NCBI RefSeq assembly: GCF_003288905.1
Contig: NZ_NHYL01000001.1
Location: 523,238-587,237, forward strand
Direction: 5' to 3'
Source of the DNA: Helicobacter sp. 11-8110
GTDB lineage: Bacteria; Campylobacterota; Campylobacteria; Campylobacterales; Helicobacteraceae
Length of the DNA: 64,000 bases
Each line of letters starts with the position of its first letter. Position 1 is the stretch's first letter. The position numbers and the translations under genes are program-made. Of the stretch, positions 54,473-63,921 are shown piece by piece. Below the pieces are notes generated by a model that worked only from the letters and a program-made list of their open reading frames with translations, was not told the origin of the DNA and made no database searches.

Positions 54473-54688
54473 ATGATTTGTGGCTATTTGATTTTTTTTA
54501 CCACTGCAAGTGCATTTGAATCGGAAATGTTACTAAAAACTACAAAAATTCATTTTAAACTTGTTCCTACCCCAAGGGAGTTTTCTAGTGATTGTGGGAT
54601 TGCAATATATTTTGAAGTAGAAAGTGTTGCAACCTTACAAGAAAAGCTTGATGCCTCTAAAATAGAATATGAAATAAAATTGCTATAA
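54473..54688 (+). CDS. DUF3343 family putative Se/S carrier-like protein
   Basis: A 71-residue protein: GYLIFFTTASAFESEMLLK, FKLVPTPREFSSDCGIAIYFE. This pattern, a small ferredoxin-like fold with a conserved Cys in SSDCG, matches the DUF3343 proteins (putative Se/S carrier) that co-occur with YedE and class V enzymes. It lies 12 bp after the desulfurase, completing a four-gene cassette. Exact role is not established. Confidence 0.78.
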   Translation: MICGYLIFFTTASAFESEMLLKTTKIHFKLVPTPREFSSDCGIAIYFEVESVATLQEKLDASKIEYEIKLL

Positions 54689-54732
54689 AATTGGCTTGTT
54701 TTGGATAAAATTCTAAAAGCAAAAGGAGTGGT

Positions 54733-55059
54733 ATGAAAATATTTTTGATTCTTCTTATGGCTTATAGTTTAAAAGCACAACCTTGGGTAATGTTTAATGA
54801 TTTGGATGATACTTATTTGTATGATCAAGCAAGTGGGCAGGTTTATATTCGTGTAAAAAAAGGTGGTAAAAACTATGAAGATACTTTTGTAAAAATGGGA
54901 GTTGTTGATAAGAATCCAAATAAAAATTCAATCAATTCGCAAACAAAAGAAATAGATACACCCAAAGAAAATGATTCAAAAAAAGATCAACAAGAATTGC
55001 TCAAAAAAGCTCAAGAGCTTCAAAGAAGTATCCAAAATGGAATCTTTGAAGCAGAATAG
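54733..55059 (+). CDS. Small secreted protein of unknown function
   Basis: A 108-residue protein with a short signal peptide (KIFLILLMAYSLKAQ), a compact N-terminal half (VMFNDLDDTYLYDQ) and a Lys/Asn/Gln-rich helical C-terminus. No family recognised. AAAGGAG upstream supports the ATG. Convergent with the transporter downstream, 4 bp apart, with no clear terminator. Confidence 0.6.
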   Translation: MKIFLILLMAYSLKAQPWVMFNDLDDTYLYDQASGQVYIRVKKGGKNYEDTFVKMGVVDKNPNKNSINSQTKEIDTPKENDSKKDQQELLKKAQELQRSIQNGIFEAE

Positions 55060-55063
55060 TTTG

Positions 55064-56404
55064 TTATAAGCCTTCAATAGCTAGAGTTATCATAGAAACT
55101 ATAATTCCAACAGGTGCGATAAACTTAATAATAAAATACCATATTTTAAAGATTTTTCCAGTGAGATTTCCCTCACACATTGCATAGACTTGTGATTTTG
55201 GAAGTATCCAACCCACAAAGATACATAAGAATACTCCAGCTAGGGGTAGCATATAAGATGCACTAATATAATCAAACCAACCAAATAAATTTTTACCAAA
55301 AAAGCTCAAGTTTTCTTGATAGATTGCAATGTTGCTAAATAGAAGTATTACTCCTAAGATATATGTGATGCTAATAGTTGTGAGATTTGCTTTGGTTCGA
55401 GAGAAAGAAAAGCGGTCAATAAGCCATGCATTAAGTGGTTCAAGCATAGAGATAGCTGAAGTAATCCCAGCAAAAATCAAAGCAATAAAAAAGAGAAATG
55501 CAATAATTTGTCCACTTAAGCCCATATTAGCAAAAATAAGTGGTAGTGAGATAAAGACTAATCCAGGTCCGCTATCTGGCGTTGCCCCATAGCCAAAAAT
55601 GAAAGTAAAGATTACAAGTCCTGCGACAATACAAAAAACAAAATTAAGTAAGGCTATGATGATGGCAGATCGGATAAAATTACCTTTTTTGGGTAATGAG
55701 TTGGAGTAAGTAAGAATCACGCCAACTCCTAAAGAGAGAGCAAAAAATGCTTGTCCAATTGCATCAACAATAACTTTGGGTGTGAGTTTGCTAAAATCTG
55801 GTGCAAATAAAAAATTAAAAGAAGCCCAAAATGAATCTTGATATATCGCATAGCCCAAAAGTCCAATAAATATAATTAACAATAAAGGCATAAGAATGAG
55901 ATTAAGTTTCTCAATTCCTTTTTTTACTCCTTGATTTAAGACATAGGCACAAAGTGCGACTATAACAAAATGCCATAAAAGTTGATAACCTACTTGAGCG
56001 CTTACGAAATTTCCCCAAAGATTTTGTGTAGCTTCAAGCGTTTTGGGCAATCCAATTAGACTTAGCATCATATAGTGTGTAAGCCAACCTAAAACAACTA
56101 CATAAAATGAAAAAATTACCAAGCCTGAAAAAACCATTATTCCGCCGTATTTAAGGTATTTGTGTCCTTTGGGTGCAAGGGTTTCAAAGGCGCTAAAACA
56201 ATCTCGCTCACTTGCCCTACCTAAAATCATTTCAGCAATAAAAACGCTAAGTCCAAATACCAAAAACGCTATGATAAATATTAGCACAAAGGCACCACCA
56301 CCACTTTCTCCGACCATGTAAGGGAATTTCCAAATACCACCTAAGCCAATGGCACTTCCTGCTGTTGCTAAAATAAAACCAATTTTTGAAAAACGAGTCA
56401 TCAT
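55064..56404 (-). CDS. Sodium-dependent transporter of the neurotransmitter:sodium symporter family
   Basis: A 446-residue, 11-12-helix SNF/NSS transporter related to LeuT. Helix 1 SKIGFILATAGSAIGLGGIWKFPY contains the sodium- and substrate-binding unwound segment, and GQAFFALSLGVGVILTY is helix 6. Likely imports an amino acid with Na+. Two consecutive ATGs (56404, 56401) are possible starts, with AAGG upstream. Confidence 0.9.
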   Translation of the reverse strand: MMTRFSKIGFILATAGSAIGLGGIWKFPYMVGESGGGAFVLIFIIAFLVFGLSVFIAEMILGRASERDCFSAFETLAPKGHKYLKYGGIMVFSGLVIFSFYVVVLGWLTHYMMLSLIGLPKTLEATQNLWGNFVSAQVGYQLLWHFVIVALCAYVLNQGVKKGIEKLNLILMPLLLIIFIGLLGYAIYQDSFWASFNFLFAPDFSKLTPKVIVDAIGQAFFALSLGVGVILTYSNSLPKKGNFIRSAIIIALLNFVFCIVAGLVIFTFIFGYGATPDSGPGLVFISLPLIFANMGLSGQIIAFLFFIALIFAGITSAISMLEPLNAWLIDRFSFSRTKANLTTISITYILGVILLFSNIAIYQENLSFFGKNLFGWFDYISASYMLPLAGVFLCIFVGWILPKSQVYAMCEGNLTGKIFKIWYFIIKFIAPVGIIVSMITLAIEGL

Positions 56405-56460
56405 ACTGCCTTGTAAAATAAATAAGTATATCTTAACAAAAAACTTTTAATTTGCAAAGC

Positions 56461-58191
56461 TTAAATGTGAAATCCCATTTCGCGTTGCCCATCAAAGTTA
56501 GAATTTAATTCCCTTTTAATCTCTTCAATAAATATTTGTGTGGTAAAAAGAGGGGATTTTTGTGTGGCGACTAAAAAAGCAGTATTTTTAATAACAAGAA
56601 AGATTTGTCCTCCAGTGAGAGAAAATTCTGCAAGAGATTTTAGGTTAAATGTCTTTTCATAGGGAGCGTTTTTGGGCAAGAGTTTTTCCCACAACAAAAG
56701 TCTTTCCTCTAAATTAGGTTTTTTAAATTCAATTTTATAATTAAAGCGTCTTGAAAATGCCGTATCAATAGTTTCTAAAAGATTAGTTGTAGCAATTAAG
56801 ATTCCATTAAATTTCTCAATTTGTTCTAAAAAAATATTTTGCATTTGATTGTGCATTTTATCTGCACTATTTGCACTTGTGCTTCGCATGCTAAGGAATT
56901 GATCGGCTTCATCAAGAAGCAAGATGGGGCTTTCCTTGCTTTCTTTGCAGAGCTCTTTATAAGTATCAAAGATTTTTCGGACATTTTTTTCACTCTCGCC
57001 TACATACATAGAGAGAATCTTAGAACAATCAAAGCTTAAAATACTTTTTTTAAGGGATTTGGCTAGGGCAAGTGCAGTCATTGTTTTGCCTGTTCCAGCA
57101 GCCCCATAAAAGATGATTTTTGCATCAATGCCGCGTTTTTTATCTTTGATACCCCAATTTTTAAGATTTTGGAGAACTTTTGAATCCATTTGTTTTAAAA
57201 GTGTTTCTAAAGTTTCTTTCGTGCGTGGGTTTAGCACAACATTGTTAAGAGTGGTTTTTGGTTGGATAAATTCAAAAATATCTTGATTATCAATCAAGGC
57301 TTCAAGGCTAATTTTTTGCTTTTTACTCTCATTGCTAGGGTGTGTGATTTTCTTTAGAATTTCATCGGGGATAAAAAAAGTGCGGTTGATTCCTTCAAAA
57401 GTGCTTAAAATTTCATCATAATCTACTAAGCCTTTTTGGACAAGCTTACTTCTATCGTCTAATAAGGCACGATTTTTAATTCTCTCATAATCATTTAAAC
57501 TCACAAGATTGATGAGGGCATTGAGTTCTCTTGCTTGGGATTCTCTACCTGAATACTCTTCTTTTAAAAGTGCTAAAAAAATAATTTTTTCTTGATCGCT
57601 AAGGCTGTATTCTTCAAAGATTTTTTCTAAATTTGGTTTTTCTTTGGTGAGATTTAATCTTTGTTTGATTCTATCTTGCAAGGCTTTGATTTTTTGCTCA
57701 CCCTTAGCAAGAAAAGGGGAGGAGAGATTATCCTTTTTGTAGGGAAGTAAGCTAGAAAGAATATCAATGACTAAAAACTGATCTTTGAGATAATCCAAGT
57801 GATCTGAATAAGCAGAGATTTTTGGGAGTTTAGGGTAGATTCCACCTTCTTGAATAAGTTTTAAAAAATTATTACTTAGAGAAAAAGTGGAGTTAAGTAG
57901 CTTTAAATAAAGCACTTCATTATTTAAGTTTTTTAAAAAAAGATTCTGACTTAACCAGCCTAAATCAAGGAGGTTTTTAAACAAGGGGAGAAATTTTAAG
58001 ATTGCTTCATCGCTATTTGGTATAAAAAGGGCATTAATAGTATCAAGACAGAGAATCTCTTCATTTCCTTTTAAGATTTCTTTACAATAATAACGCAAAA
58101 TTAGCGCCTCTTCTTCACTGCATCGCAAAAAGGGATAAATTTTGGTTTTGGTAATTGGTGTTGTTTGTAAAAAATCAAGTAAATATTGCAT
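56461..58191 (-). CDS. AAA+ family ATPase (CDC48/FtsH-like single module)
   Basis: A 576-residue protein with a helical N-terminal region of about 320 residues without recognised domains, then an AAA module: Walker A GAAGTGKT (about 362-369), Walker B LLLDEADQF (about 420), sensor-1 IATTNL and arginine finger region DTAFSRRFNYKIEF. Similar ATPases occur in Campylobacter. It follows the CDF gene with a shared base (TAATG). Its target is unknown; it is not a protease, as no HExxH or Ser-protease domain is present. Confidence 0.85.
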   Translation of the reverse strand: MQYLLDFLQTTPITKTKIYPFLRCSEEEALILRYYCKEILKGNEEILCLDTINALFIPNSDEAILKFLPLFKNLLDLGWLSQNLFLKNLNNEVLYLKLLNSTFSLSNNFLKLIQEGGIYPKLPKISAYSDHLDYLKDQFLVIDILSSLLPYKKDNLSSPFLAKGEQKIKALQDRIKQRLNLTKEKPNLEKIFEEYSLSDQEKIIFLALLKEEYSGRESQARELNALINLVSLNDYERIKNRALLDDRSKLVQKGLVDYDEILSTFEGINRTFFIPDEILKKITHPSNESKKQKISLEALIDNQDIFEFIQPKTTLNNVVLNPRTKETLETLLKQMDSKVLQNLKNWGIKDKKRGIDAKIIFYGAAGTGKTMTALALAKSLKKSILSFDCSKILSMYVGESEKNVRKIFDTYKELCKESKESPILLLDEADQFLSMRSTSANSADKMHNQMQNIFLEQIEKFNGILIATTNLLETIDTAFSRRFNYKIEFKKPNLEERLLLWEKLLPKNAPYEKTFNLKSLAEFSLTGGQIFLVIKNTAFLVATQKSPLFTTQIFIEEIKRELNSNFDGQREMGFHI

Positions 58192-59054
58192 TAGCGCCCC
58201 TCATCATCTTCAGGATCTAGGTGAGTGATAACAATCCAGCTACCCTTTAGGGCTTTGATTTGCTTTTCTATGGAATCGGCAATGTCATGTGCTTCTAATA
58301 AAGAAATTTCAGCATTAAAAACCAAATGCACTTCAAGGAAATAAGTCTCTCCACTTTGTCTTGTTTTTAAATCGTGGTAGCTATTAATAGGCGCACTATT
58401 AAGTATTTTTTCAATGGATTGAATAATATTTGCATCTAACGCCCTATCTAATAAAATCAAAACTCCACTTTTTAAAAGCGTCCAAGCTGAATAGATAATG
58501 TAGATTCCAATCCCAATTCCAAAGAGTGCATCAAGCTCATTGAATCCTGTAAAATAAATCATAACTAAAGCAACAAGAACGGCTAGATTACTTAAAATAT
58601 CGGTTTTATAGTGCAAGGCATCAGATTTAATAACAAGATTATTGCTTTTTTTGGCTACAAAATTAAGATAAAGAACGAGTAAAGTTGTAATTATAATAGA
58701 AAATACCATTACCCATACAGAATAAGTAAGATAATTTAATTCACTCCCTAAAATGAGTTTTTTAAAGGATTCATAGAGAATAAAAGCCCCCGAAGCAGAA
58801 ATAATGCTACCCTCAATAACTGCTGCTAGTGATTCGATTTTCCCCTTTCCATAATTAAAAGAGGAGTTGGCAGGTTGCTCGGATTTGGTAATGGCATAAA
58901 GATTAAAAAGAGAAATGCATAAATCAAGTAAAGAATCAATAGCAGAAGCTAAGATAGCAACTGAACCACTTAAGATTCCTACAATAAATTTAACGCAAAT
59001 TAAAAGAGAGGCGACAAGGCTAGAGATAATGGTTGCTTTTTTTTGAATTGTCAT
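58191..59054 (-). CDS. Cation diffusion facilitator family transporter
   Basis: A 287-residue CDF protein: six membrane helices with SAIDSLLDL in helix 2, YGKGKIESLAAVIEG, KSDALHYKTDILSN in helix 5 (metal-site Asp/His) and a cytoplasmic domain LEVHLVFNAEISLLEAHDI. Exports a divalent metal such as Zn, Fe or Mn. An ORF extends to 59114, overlapping tsaB, but the ATG at 59054, 2 bp from the tsaB stop, aligns with the family. Confidence 0.9.
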   Translation of the reverse strand: MTIQKKATIISSLVASLLICVKFIVGILSGSVAILASAIDSLLDLCISLFNLYAITKSEQPANSSFNYGKGKIESLAAVIEGSIISASGAFILYESFKKLILGSELNYLTYSVWVMVFSIIITTLLVLYLNFVAKKSNNLVIKSDALHYKTDILSNLAVLVALVMIYFTGFNELDALFGIGIGIYIIYSAWTLLKSGVLILLDRALDANIIQSIEKILNSAPINSYHDLKTRQSGETYFLEVHLVFNAEISLLEAHDIADSIEKQIKALKGSWIVITHLDPEDDEGR

Positions 59055-59055
59055 T

Positions 59056-59511
59056 TTACACCGGTGGCAAGAGATAAAGTGGATTGATTGTCTCTGTAAA
59101 GAGACTTTTATCAAGTCTTTGAGGTAGAATATAAGGTTTGATTTTAGGTGGAGTGGGGTAGGATTTTAGTGTAATTTCATCATTTTCTAGCACGAAATAA
59201 GAATTCCCATATGCCTTAATGGGTGAGTTAGAATTAAAATAAAAGCCGTGAGTGGCAAAGAGATTTGAATTTTGTGTGATTTGCATAGTTTTGGCAAATA
59301 AATAAATGAGTTTTAATGCCATAAAACTCCCAGGACCGCGGACAAAATAAAGATTTTTTGGAACAATTCCCTGTGTTTTGAGTTTGACAAAAAAAGGGAT
59401 AAGTGCCTCAGAGAGTTGGGAAGGCAATGAATGACTAGATTCTAATTTATAATCTTTATAAATCCCAATAAGGATAGGTTGGCTTGTAGGAATGATAAAA
59501 ATTTGATGCAT
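59056..59511 (-). CDS. tsaB: tRNA threonylcarbamoyladenosine biosynthesis protein TsaB (short form)
   Basis: A 151-residue divergent ASKHA-fold protein. The motif RGPGSFMALKL corresponds to the family's GPGSFTGLR, and the position after lpxC matches the H. pylori order. TsaB partners TsaD to make the t6A modification of ANN-decoding tRNAs. It is shorter than the usual 220-230 residues, probably lacking the C-terminal lobe, as in other Helicobacter. Confidence 0.72.
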   Translation of the reverse strand: MHQIFIIPTSQPILIGIYKDYKLESSHSLPSQLSEALIPFFVKLKTQGIVPKNLYFVRGPGSFMALKLIYLFAKTMQITQNSNLFATHGFYFNSNSPIKAYGNSYFVLENDEITLKSYPTPPKIKPYILPQRLDKSLFTETINPLYLLPPV

Positions 59512-59512
59512 T

Positions 59513-60400
59513 TTAGGCGTTTTGATAGGCTAATGCGTAATCATCATCTTCTTGGAATGATTGAATGATTTCATAAGCATCATTTTCTTCAAAAATTTTT
59601 TTAGTTAAAAGGTGGTTGAGTTTATGGCTTCCTGCATAAGAAACATAAGCACCAAGCAAAGGAATGCCAAGCAAACACATATCACCAATAGCATCTAAGA
59701 TTTTGTGTCGGACAAATTCTTCTTTGTAGCGTAATCCGTCTTTGTTTAAAATCGTAGTTTCATCTAGTACGATAGCATTATCTAAAGAACCGCCTAGCGC
59801 AAGTCCTTTTGAACGGAGGTATTGCACTTCATTTAAAAATCCAAAGGTTCTTGCACGAGCAATTTCTTCTTTGTAATTATAAGTGGAAAAAGTGAATTTA
59901 TAATTTTGTGTGCCAATGGCAGGGTGAGGAAAATGGATAGAAAAGTCAAATATACACTCTTTGCTTGGCTCTAGCCTTACAAATTTGTCACCCTCTTTAA
60001 CTTCAATGGGGGATTTAATTTTGAGAATTTTTTTAGGTGTATTTTGCTGTATGATTCCTGCTTCTTCAAGTAGCATACAATACCCAATACTACTGCCATC
60101 CATAATAGGCACTTCTTCATTGTCAAGCACGATTCTTAGATTGTCAATCCCATAAGCGTGGATTGCAGAGAGTAAATGTTCAATAGTAGAGACTTTATGC
60201 CCCTCTTTAGCAATCACCGTTGCCATTGTGGTATCCACGACATTTTCAGGTTTGAGTGGGATATTTACCCCAGCATCACTTCTAAAAAAGTGGATTCCAC
60301 TATTTTCTTCTAAAGGCTCTAAGCGCATTTTTACAGGGACACCTTTGTGTAGTCCAATTCCGACTAATTCAATTGGTTTAGCGAGTGTTTGCTGTCTCAT
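59513..60400 (-). CDS. lpxC: UDP-3-O-acyl-N-acetylglucosamine deacetylase
   Basis: LpxC performs the committed step of lipid A synthesis. 295 residues: [35 protein letters not shown] with the first zinc His, IMDGSSIGY and the second-domain [12 protein letters not shown], including the remaining zinc ligands. Starts inside the minC stop (4-bp ATGA overlap). Confidence 0.97.
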   Translation of the reverse strand: MRQQTLAKPIELVGIGLHKGVPVKMRLEPLEENSGIHFFRSDAGVNIPLKPENVVDTTMATVIAKEGHKVSTIEHLLSAIHAYGIDNLRIVLDNEEVPIMDGSSIGYCMLLEEAGIIQQNTPKKILKIKSPIEVKEGDKFVRLEPSKECIFDFSIHFPHPAIGTQNYKFTFSTYNYKEEIARARTFGFLNEVQYLRSKGLALGGSLDNAIVLDETTILNKDGLRYKEEFVRHKILDAIGDMCLLGIPLLGAYVSYAGSHKLNHLLTKKIFEENDAYEIIQSFQEDDDYALAYQNA

Positions 60401-60993
60401 AATAAATCCTCAATTATGATTTCATTATTTTTTTTGTAAATTTTTTGGTAATTTTGTGAGAGTTTATCTCTTTCAATAATTTCGCCATCAAAAAGAATAT
60501 TTCCCTCTTTTGTAGGACCTAGAATCATATAATTTCCATTACAAAAAACATTACCACTAATTTCACCAAAGATTTGGATATTACCTTGAGCTTGAATCAT
60601 CGCTCCACTATTCACACGACCAAAAATAGTAATATCGCCTTTTGAGATGATTTCTTCTCCGCTACGGATTGTTCTATGCAGTATTAGTGTTTCATTTTTG
60701 AGCTCTTGGTCTTGTGAAGTGGGTGGTGTGGATTCTGCTTTTGTGATGGATTCTTGTGGGATTGTGGTTTCAGGTAGTTTAGAGAGAATCTTTTTAGAAT
60801 TTTTCTGTTCGACAAAGGCGAGTTTTTGTGAATGCAAAAATTCTAAAAGTTTATCTGTAATAGGGTAGGTAAAGACAAGCAAAAAATCTTTTAGCAAGAC
60901 AAAATGTTTTTGGATATATGCAATAGTTTCTCCTTCTTGACCTGCTATAAAGATAAAAGATCTAAGGCTTCTTTGTCGTGCTTCTACCATCAT
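60397..60993 (-). CDS. minC: Septum site-determining protein MinC
   Basis: MinC inhibits FtsZ assembly away from midcell. A 198-residue protein: short N-terminal FtsZ-binding domain, a Ser/Thr/Glu-rich linker (about 85-110), and the C-terminal beta-helix with [38 protein letters not shown]. minD and minE are not adjacent in this window. Confidence 0.9.
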   Translation of the reverse strand: MMVEARQRSLRSFIFIAGQEGETIAYIQKHFVLLKDFLLVFTYPITDKLLEFLHSQKLAFVEQKNSKKILSKLPETTIPQESITKAESTPPTSQDQELKNETLILHRTIRSGEEIISKGDITIFGRVNSGAMIQAQGNIQIFGEISGNVFCNGNYMILGPTKEGNILFDGEIIERDKLSQNYQKIYKKNNEIIIEDLL

Positions 60994-60998
60994 TTTGC

Positions 60999-62432
60999 CT
61001 ATAATCTATCCACTATAATCTTAGCTTCATTAATAATATCATCAATATTGGTTTTAATCCAAGTAGAATCAAGCCATTCTGCTGTCCAAACTTCATGCCC
61101 TTGAATTAAAACTCCAAAATGCAAATGATCCCCTAAAGCCAAGCCCGTATTGCCAGTATTAGCAATCTCATCTCCTGCATTAACCAAATCGCCCACATTA
61201 ACCTTTTGTGTTGTTAGGTGCGCATAGAGAGTGGAGAGTCCAAGTCCGTGATAAACGATGATAGTGTTCCCATTGATGCCTACAAATTCATTTAGGGTAA
61301 CAACTCCTGAATTGCTAAGTAGAACGGGTGCTTGTTTGATGTTTGCTAAATCTAGTCCCATATGGTTTGATTCGCTTACATTTTCGCCTTGGTAGTTAAA
61401 AGTCCTATGATCTCCAAAGTTTGCCATGACAGCACCATTTCTAAGTGGAGAGAATGCCTTAAGACTAAAATCTGTTACCAAAGTTTCCCTATCAAACTGC
61501 GATGCCACCTCAAAGACTCGATTTGCACTTTGTTTTCGCACATCTTCATTGATATATTTAAAAATAGCAAGTTTATTAGGAAAATCTTCTAAATTTTTCT
61601 CTCCGATTTCTTGCACGAGCATAGAAATTTTGCCATCAATAAATGAATCTTTAAGTGGAATAGTTGAATCACGATATTGCTTTTTTTGGAGATAGAAATT
61701 AATAGGTGCAATGCTGACATTGCCTGCTGAATCACTTGCATAGATTTTGGCACTGAAGTTAGGGCTAGTTTTGTTCCAAGCGATAAGCGAGATATAAAAG
61801 CCTTCTTTGTAGAAAGGTTGAGGGAGAAAATCATAAGTGCCATTGCTAATGCGAATATCTTTTAGATTGTCATCGGTTGCGCGAAAGATAACAAGCGCAC
61901 TACCACCTTGTGTGATTTTGTAAGAATGTGAGAGAATGGCTAGTTGAGGCTTTTTGGTATCAATAGGGATTTTAAAGGTTTTTGTAGTGGTGTTACCATT
62001 GAAAAGATTCCAGCGACTTGTATCTGTTGCAGAGATTTCTAACTCTAGTTCAGGAGTAGAATTTTTAATGTTATTTGGCTTTTGGATTCCAATGCAGAGT
62101 GTTTTTGGGTGAGTTTGAATTTCTTGAGATTCACTTAAGTCTGCATTGGGGCTAAGGCAGTTTTGGGAAGTAAGGATTTTGGTTTGGAGTGGTATCCTTT
62201 CTTGGTTATGCAATAGCGTAACACTATATACTTTGATTCCTGCATTGTCTTGGATTTGAATGGGGAAAAAGTCTTTAAGATTCCACGCAGAATTTTCTCT
62301 TAGGTTGATTTGAGGCGATTCTTTTTCAAAAGATTCAGAAGTAAGCATAAAAATACCTACTCCCACAAATAAAATGATGAGTAATAAACCTAAAACCTTA
62401 ATAAAACCGCCTTTGGAGTGTGGATTTTGCAT
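60999..62432 (-). CDS. M23 family metallopeptidase (peptidoglycan endopeptidase-like)
   Basis: A 477-residue protein with an N-terminal signal anchor (KVLGLLLIILFVGVGIFML), a long periplasmic region and a C-terminal LytM/M23 domain. Zinc ligands are visible: SNHMGLDLANI supplies HxxxD and GDHLHFG supplies HxH. Probable peptidoglycan hydrolase affecting cell shape or division, fitting its place before minC. The order matches H. pylori. Confidence 0.88.
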   Translation of the reverse strand: MQNPHSKGGFIKVLGLLLIILFVGVGIFMLTSESFEKESPQINLRENSAWNLKDFFPIQIQDNAGIKVYSVTLLHNQERIPLQTKILTSQNCLSPNADLSESQEIQTHPKTLCIGIQKPNNIKNSTPELELEISATDTSRWNLFNGNTTTKTFKIPIDTKKPQLAILSHSYKITQGGSALVIFRATDDNLKDIRISNGTYDFLPQPFYKEGFYISLIAWNKTSPNFSAKIYASDSAGNVSIAPINFYLQKKQYRDSTIPLKDSFIDGKISMLVQEIGEKNLEDFPNKLAIFKYINEDVRKQSANRVFEVASQFDRETLVTDFSLKAFSPLRNGAVMANFGDHRTFNYQGENVSESNHMGLDLANIKQAPVLLSNSGVVTLNEFVGINGNTIIVYHGLGLSTLYAHLTTQKVNVGDLVNAGDEIANTGNTGLALGDHLHFGVLIQGHEVWTAEWLDSTWIKTNIDDIINEAKIIVDRL

Positions 62433-62520
62433 TGCTATAGCCTTAAATTAAATAAAAATACTGCGGGGATTGTAGCCAAAAAGTGCTTATGTTAAAATTA
62501 TGAGAGTTTCAAAAGGAGAA

Positions 62521-62540
62521 TCTTGCCCCTAAAGGCAAGA
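62521..62540 (-). terminator. Terminator after the thioredoxin gene
   Basis: TCTTGCC (62521-62527) and GGCAAGA (62534-62540) form a 7-bp stem, loop CCTAAA. On the minus strand it follows the thioredoxin stop and ends TTCTCCTTTTG. Confidence 0.55.
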
Positions 62541-62545
62541 GTGAT

Positions 62546-62866
62546 TTATGCTTCAAGAGCTTTTTTAAGAGCATCTTCAATCATTGGTTTAGAGTTTGGT
62601 TCGACTAGTCTTTCACTCACTTCCACACCATTTTTAAAGAAAATCAAAGTGGGGATTCGGCGAACATTAAGCTCATCTTTTAGTGCTTCTTGTTCATCTG
62701 CCATTACCATACAGAATTTTACCTTACCAGCATATTCTTGCATAAGCATTCCCATAATAGGTTCGATTTTTTTGCAGTCAGGACACCAAGGCGCACCCAC
62801 GGCTACAAGGCAAACTCCTTCTTTTGTTTCGTTAGCAAAAGTTTCTTTAGTTAATTGATTCATCAT
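62546..62866 (-). CDS. Thioredoxin family protein with CPDC active site
   Basis: A 106-residue thioredoxin fold: LVAVGAPWCPDCKKIEP holds the redox pair C28/C31, and IPTLIFFKNG the cis-Pro. The CPDC motif replaces the usual CGPC, as in the second thioredoxin (Trx2) of H. pylori. No signal peptide, so cytosolic. An Asp between the cysteines probably changes the redox potential. Confidence 0.88.
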   Translation of the reverse strand: MMNQLTKETFANETKEGVCLVAVGAPWCPDCKKIEPIMGMLMQEYAGKVKFCMVMADEQEALKDELNVRRIPTLIFFKNGVEVSERLVEPNSKPMIEDALKKALEA

Positions 62867-62961
62867 TTGAAATCCTTTTTAGTAAAATTTACATCAGAAA
62901 TTTTGAAATAATTTAGCTTAAAAAAACAAAAGTTATCATCTATTGAGTGATTTTGTCACCT

Positions 62962-63675
62962 TTAGGCGATATTGGTAAAAACTGCTTGGACATCATCATC
63001 ATCTTCGATTCTATCAAGTAACTTTTCAATGTCTGCAAGCTGTTCTTCGCTGAATTCTACCGGATTATTAGCAATCCTTTCTAGTGCGGCTTTTTTAACA
63101 TCAGCTTTGAGTGATTCTAGGGCACTTGCAAGACTTCCAAAGCTTGTGTAATCTCCATAAATATGCACTATATCTTCTTCAACTTCTAGCGATTCAAGCC
63201 CTGCATCAATAAGATTAAGCTCTAACTCTTCTAAATCCCCTAAGCCTTCTTTGCTCACTTCAAAATGTGCTTTGCGCGAAAACATAAATTCTAGTGAATT
63301 GTTTGTTAGCATTTGTCCGCCTAGTTTATTGACATAACTTTTGAGATTTGCCACCGTGCGTGTAGTGTTGTCTGTAGCACATTCGACAAAAAATAGCGCA
63401 CCATGTGGTGCTTTGATTTCATAATTTACTTCAGTGATTTGTATCCCATCTTTGCCTAAAGCTCTTTTAATCGCTGCTTCAATATTGTCTTTTGGCATAT
63501 TTTGGGCTTTTGCTGCCATAATGGCAGTGCGGAGTTTGGAATTCATATCAGGATCGCCACTTCCACCCTCTTTGACAGCGATACTAATTGCTTTGCCTAA
63601 CTTGGGGAAAAGTTTGGACATTTTATCCCAACGCTTCTCTTTGCTTGCTCTTCTATATTCAAATGCTCTTCCCAT
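62962..63675 (-). CDS. YebC/PmpR family regulatory or translation protein
   Basis: A 237-residue protein with the family start [63 protein letters not shown] in pieces, and [22 protein letters not shown]. YebC proteins act as DNA-binding regulators or as factors easing ribosome stalls. A TACAAT -10 lies on the minus strand (complement of 63711-63716), 36 bp before the start. Confidence 0.9.
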   Translation of the reverse strand: MGRAFEYRRASKEKRWDKMSKLFPKLGKAISIAVKEGGSGDPDMNSKLRTAIMAAKAQNMPKDNIEAAIKRALGKDGIQITEVNYEIKAPHGALFFVECATDNTTRTVANLKSYVNKLGGQMLTNNSLEFMFSRKAHFEVSKEGLGDLEELELNLIDAGLESLEVEEDIVHIYGDYTSFGSLASALESLKADVKKAALERIANNPVEFSEEQLADIEKLLDRIEDDDDVQAVFTNIA

Positions 63676-63921
63676 ATCAACCTCGATTGTAATTTGCGTT
63701 TAAGTCTGTAATTGTAGTATTTTAAAGATTAACTATGTATTAACTAGCGGAGTTATCCCTAGCCTAAGCTAGAGATAAAAAATGAAATTTTAAATTAATT
63801 CTACATAAAGAGAATGAAGTTTTGAATTTTAATCTTTTTAGCGTTGCTATAGTTTTAAACTATCTATATTTTTGGAGGAGCTTAAATGGCTACCTCCAAA
63901 CTAAAACTTACTTGGTAGTTA
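63676..63921. other. Intergenic region with palindromes and a possible small ORF
   Basis: A 15-bp palindrome with unpaired centre, ATAGTTTTAAACTAT (63849-63863), is followed by an inverted repeat TTTGGAGG (63871-63878)/CCTCCAAA (63893-63900). On the plus strand GGAGGAG then ATG at 63886 opens a 10-codon frame, MATSKLKLTW, that stops at TAG 63916-63918. Whether the hairpin terminates the minus-strand OMP gene or belongs to a small RNA cannot be decided; U-tracts are weak. Confidence 0.4.
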
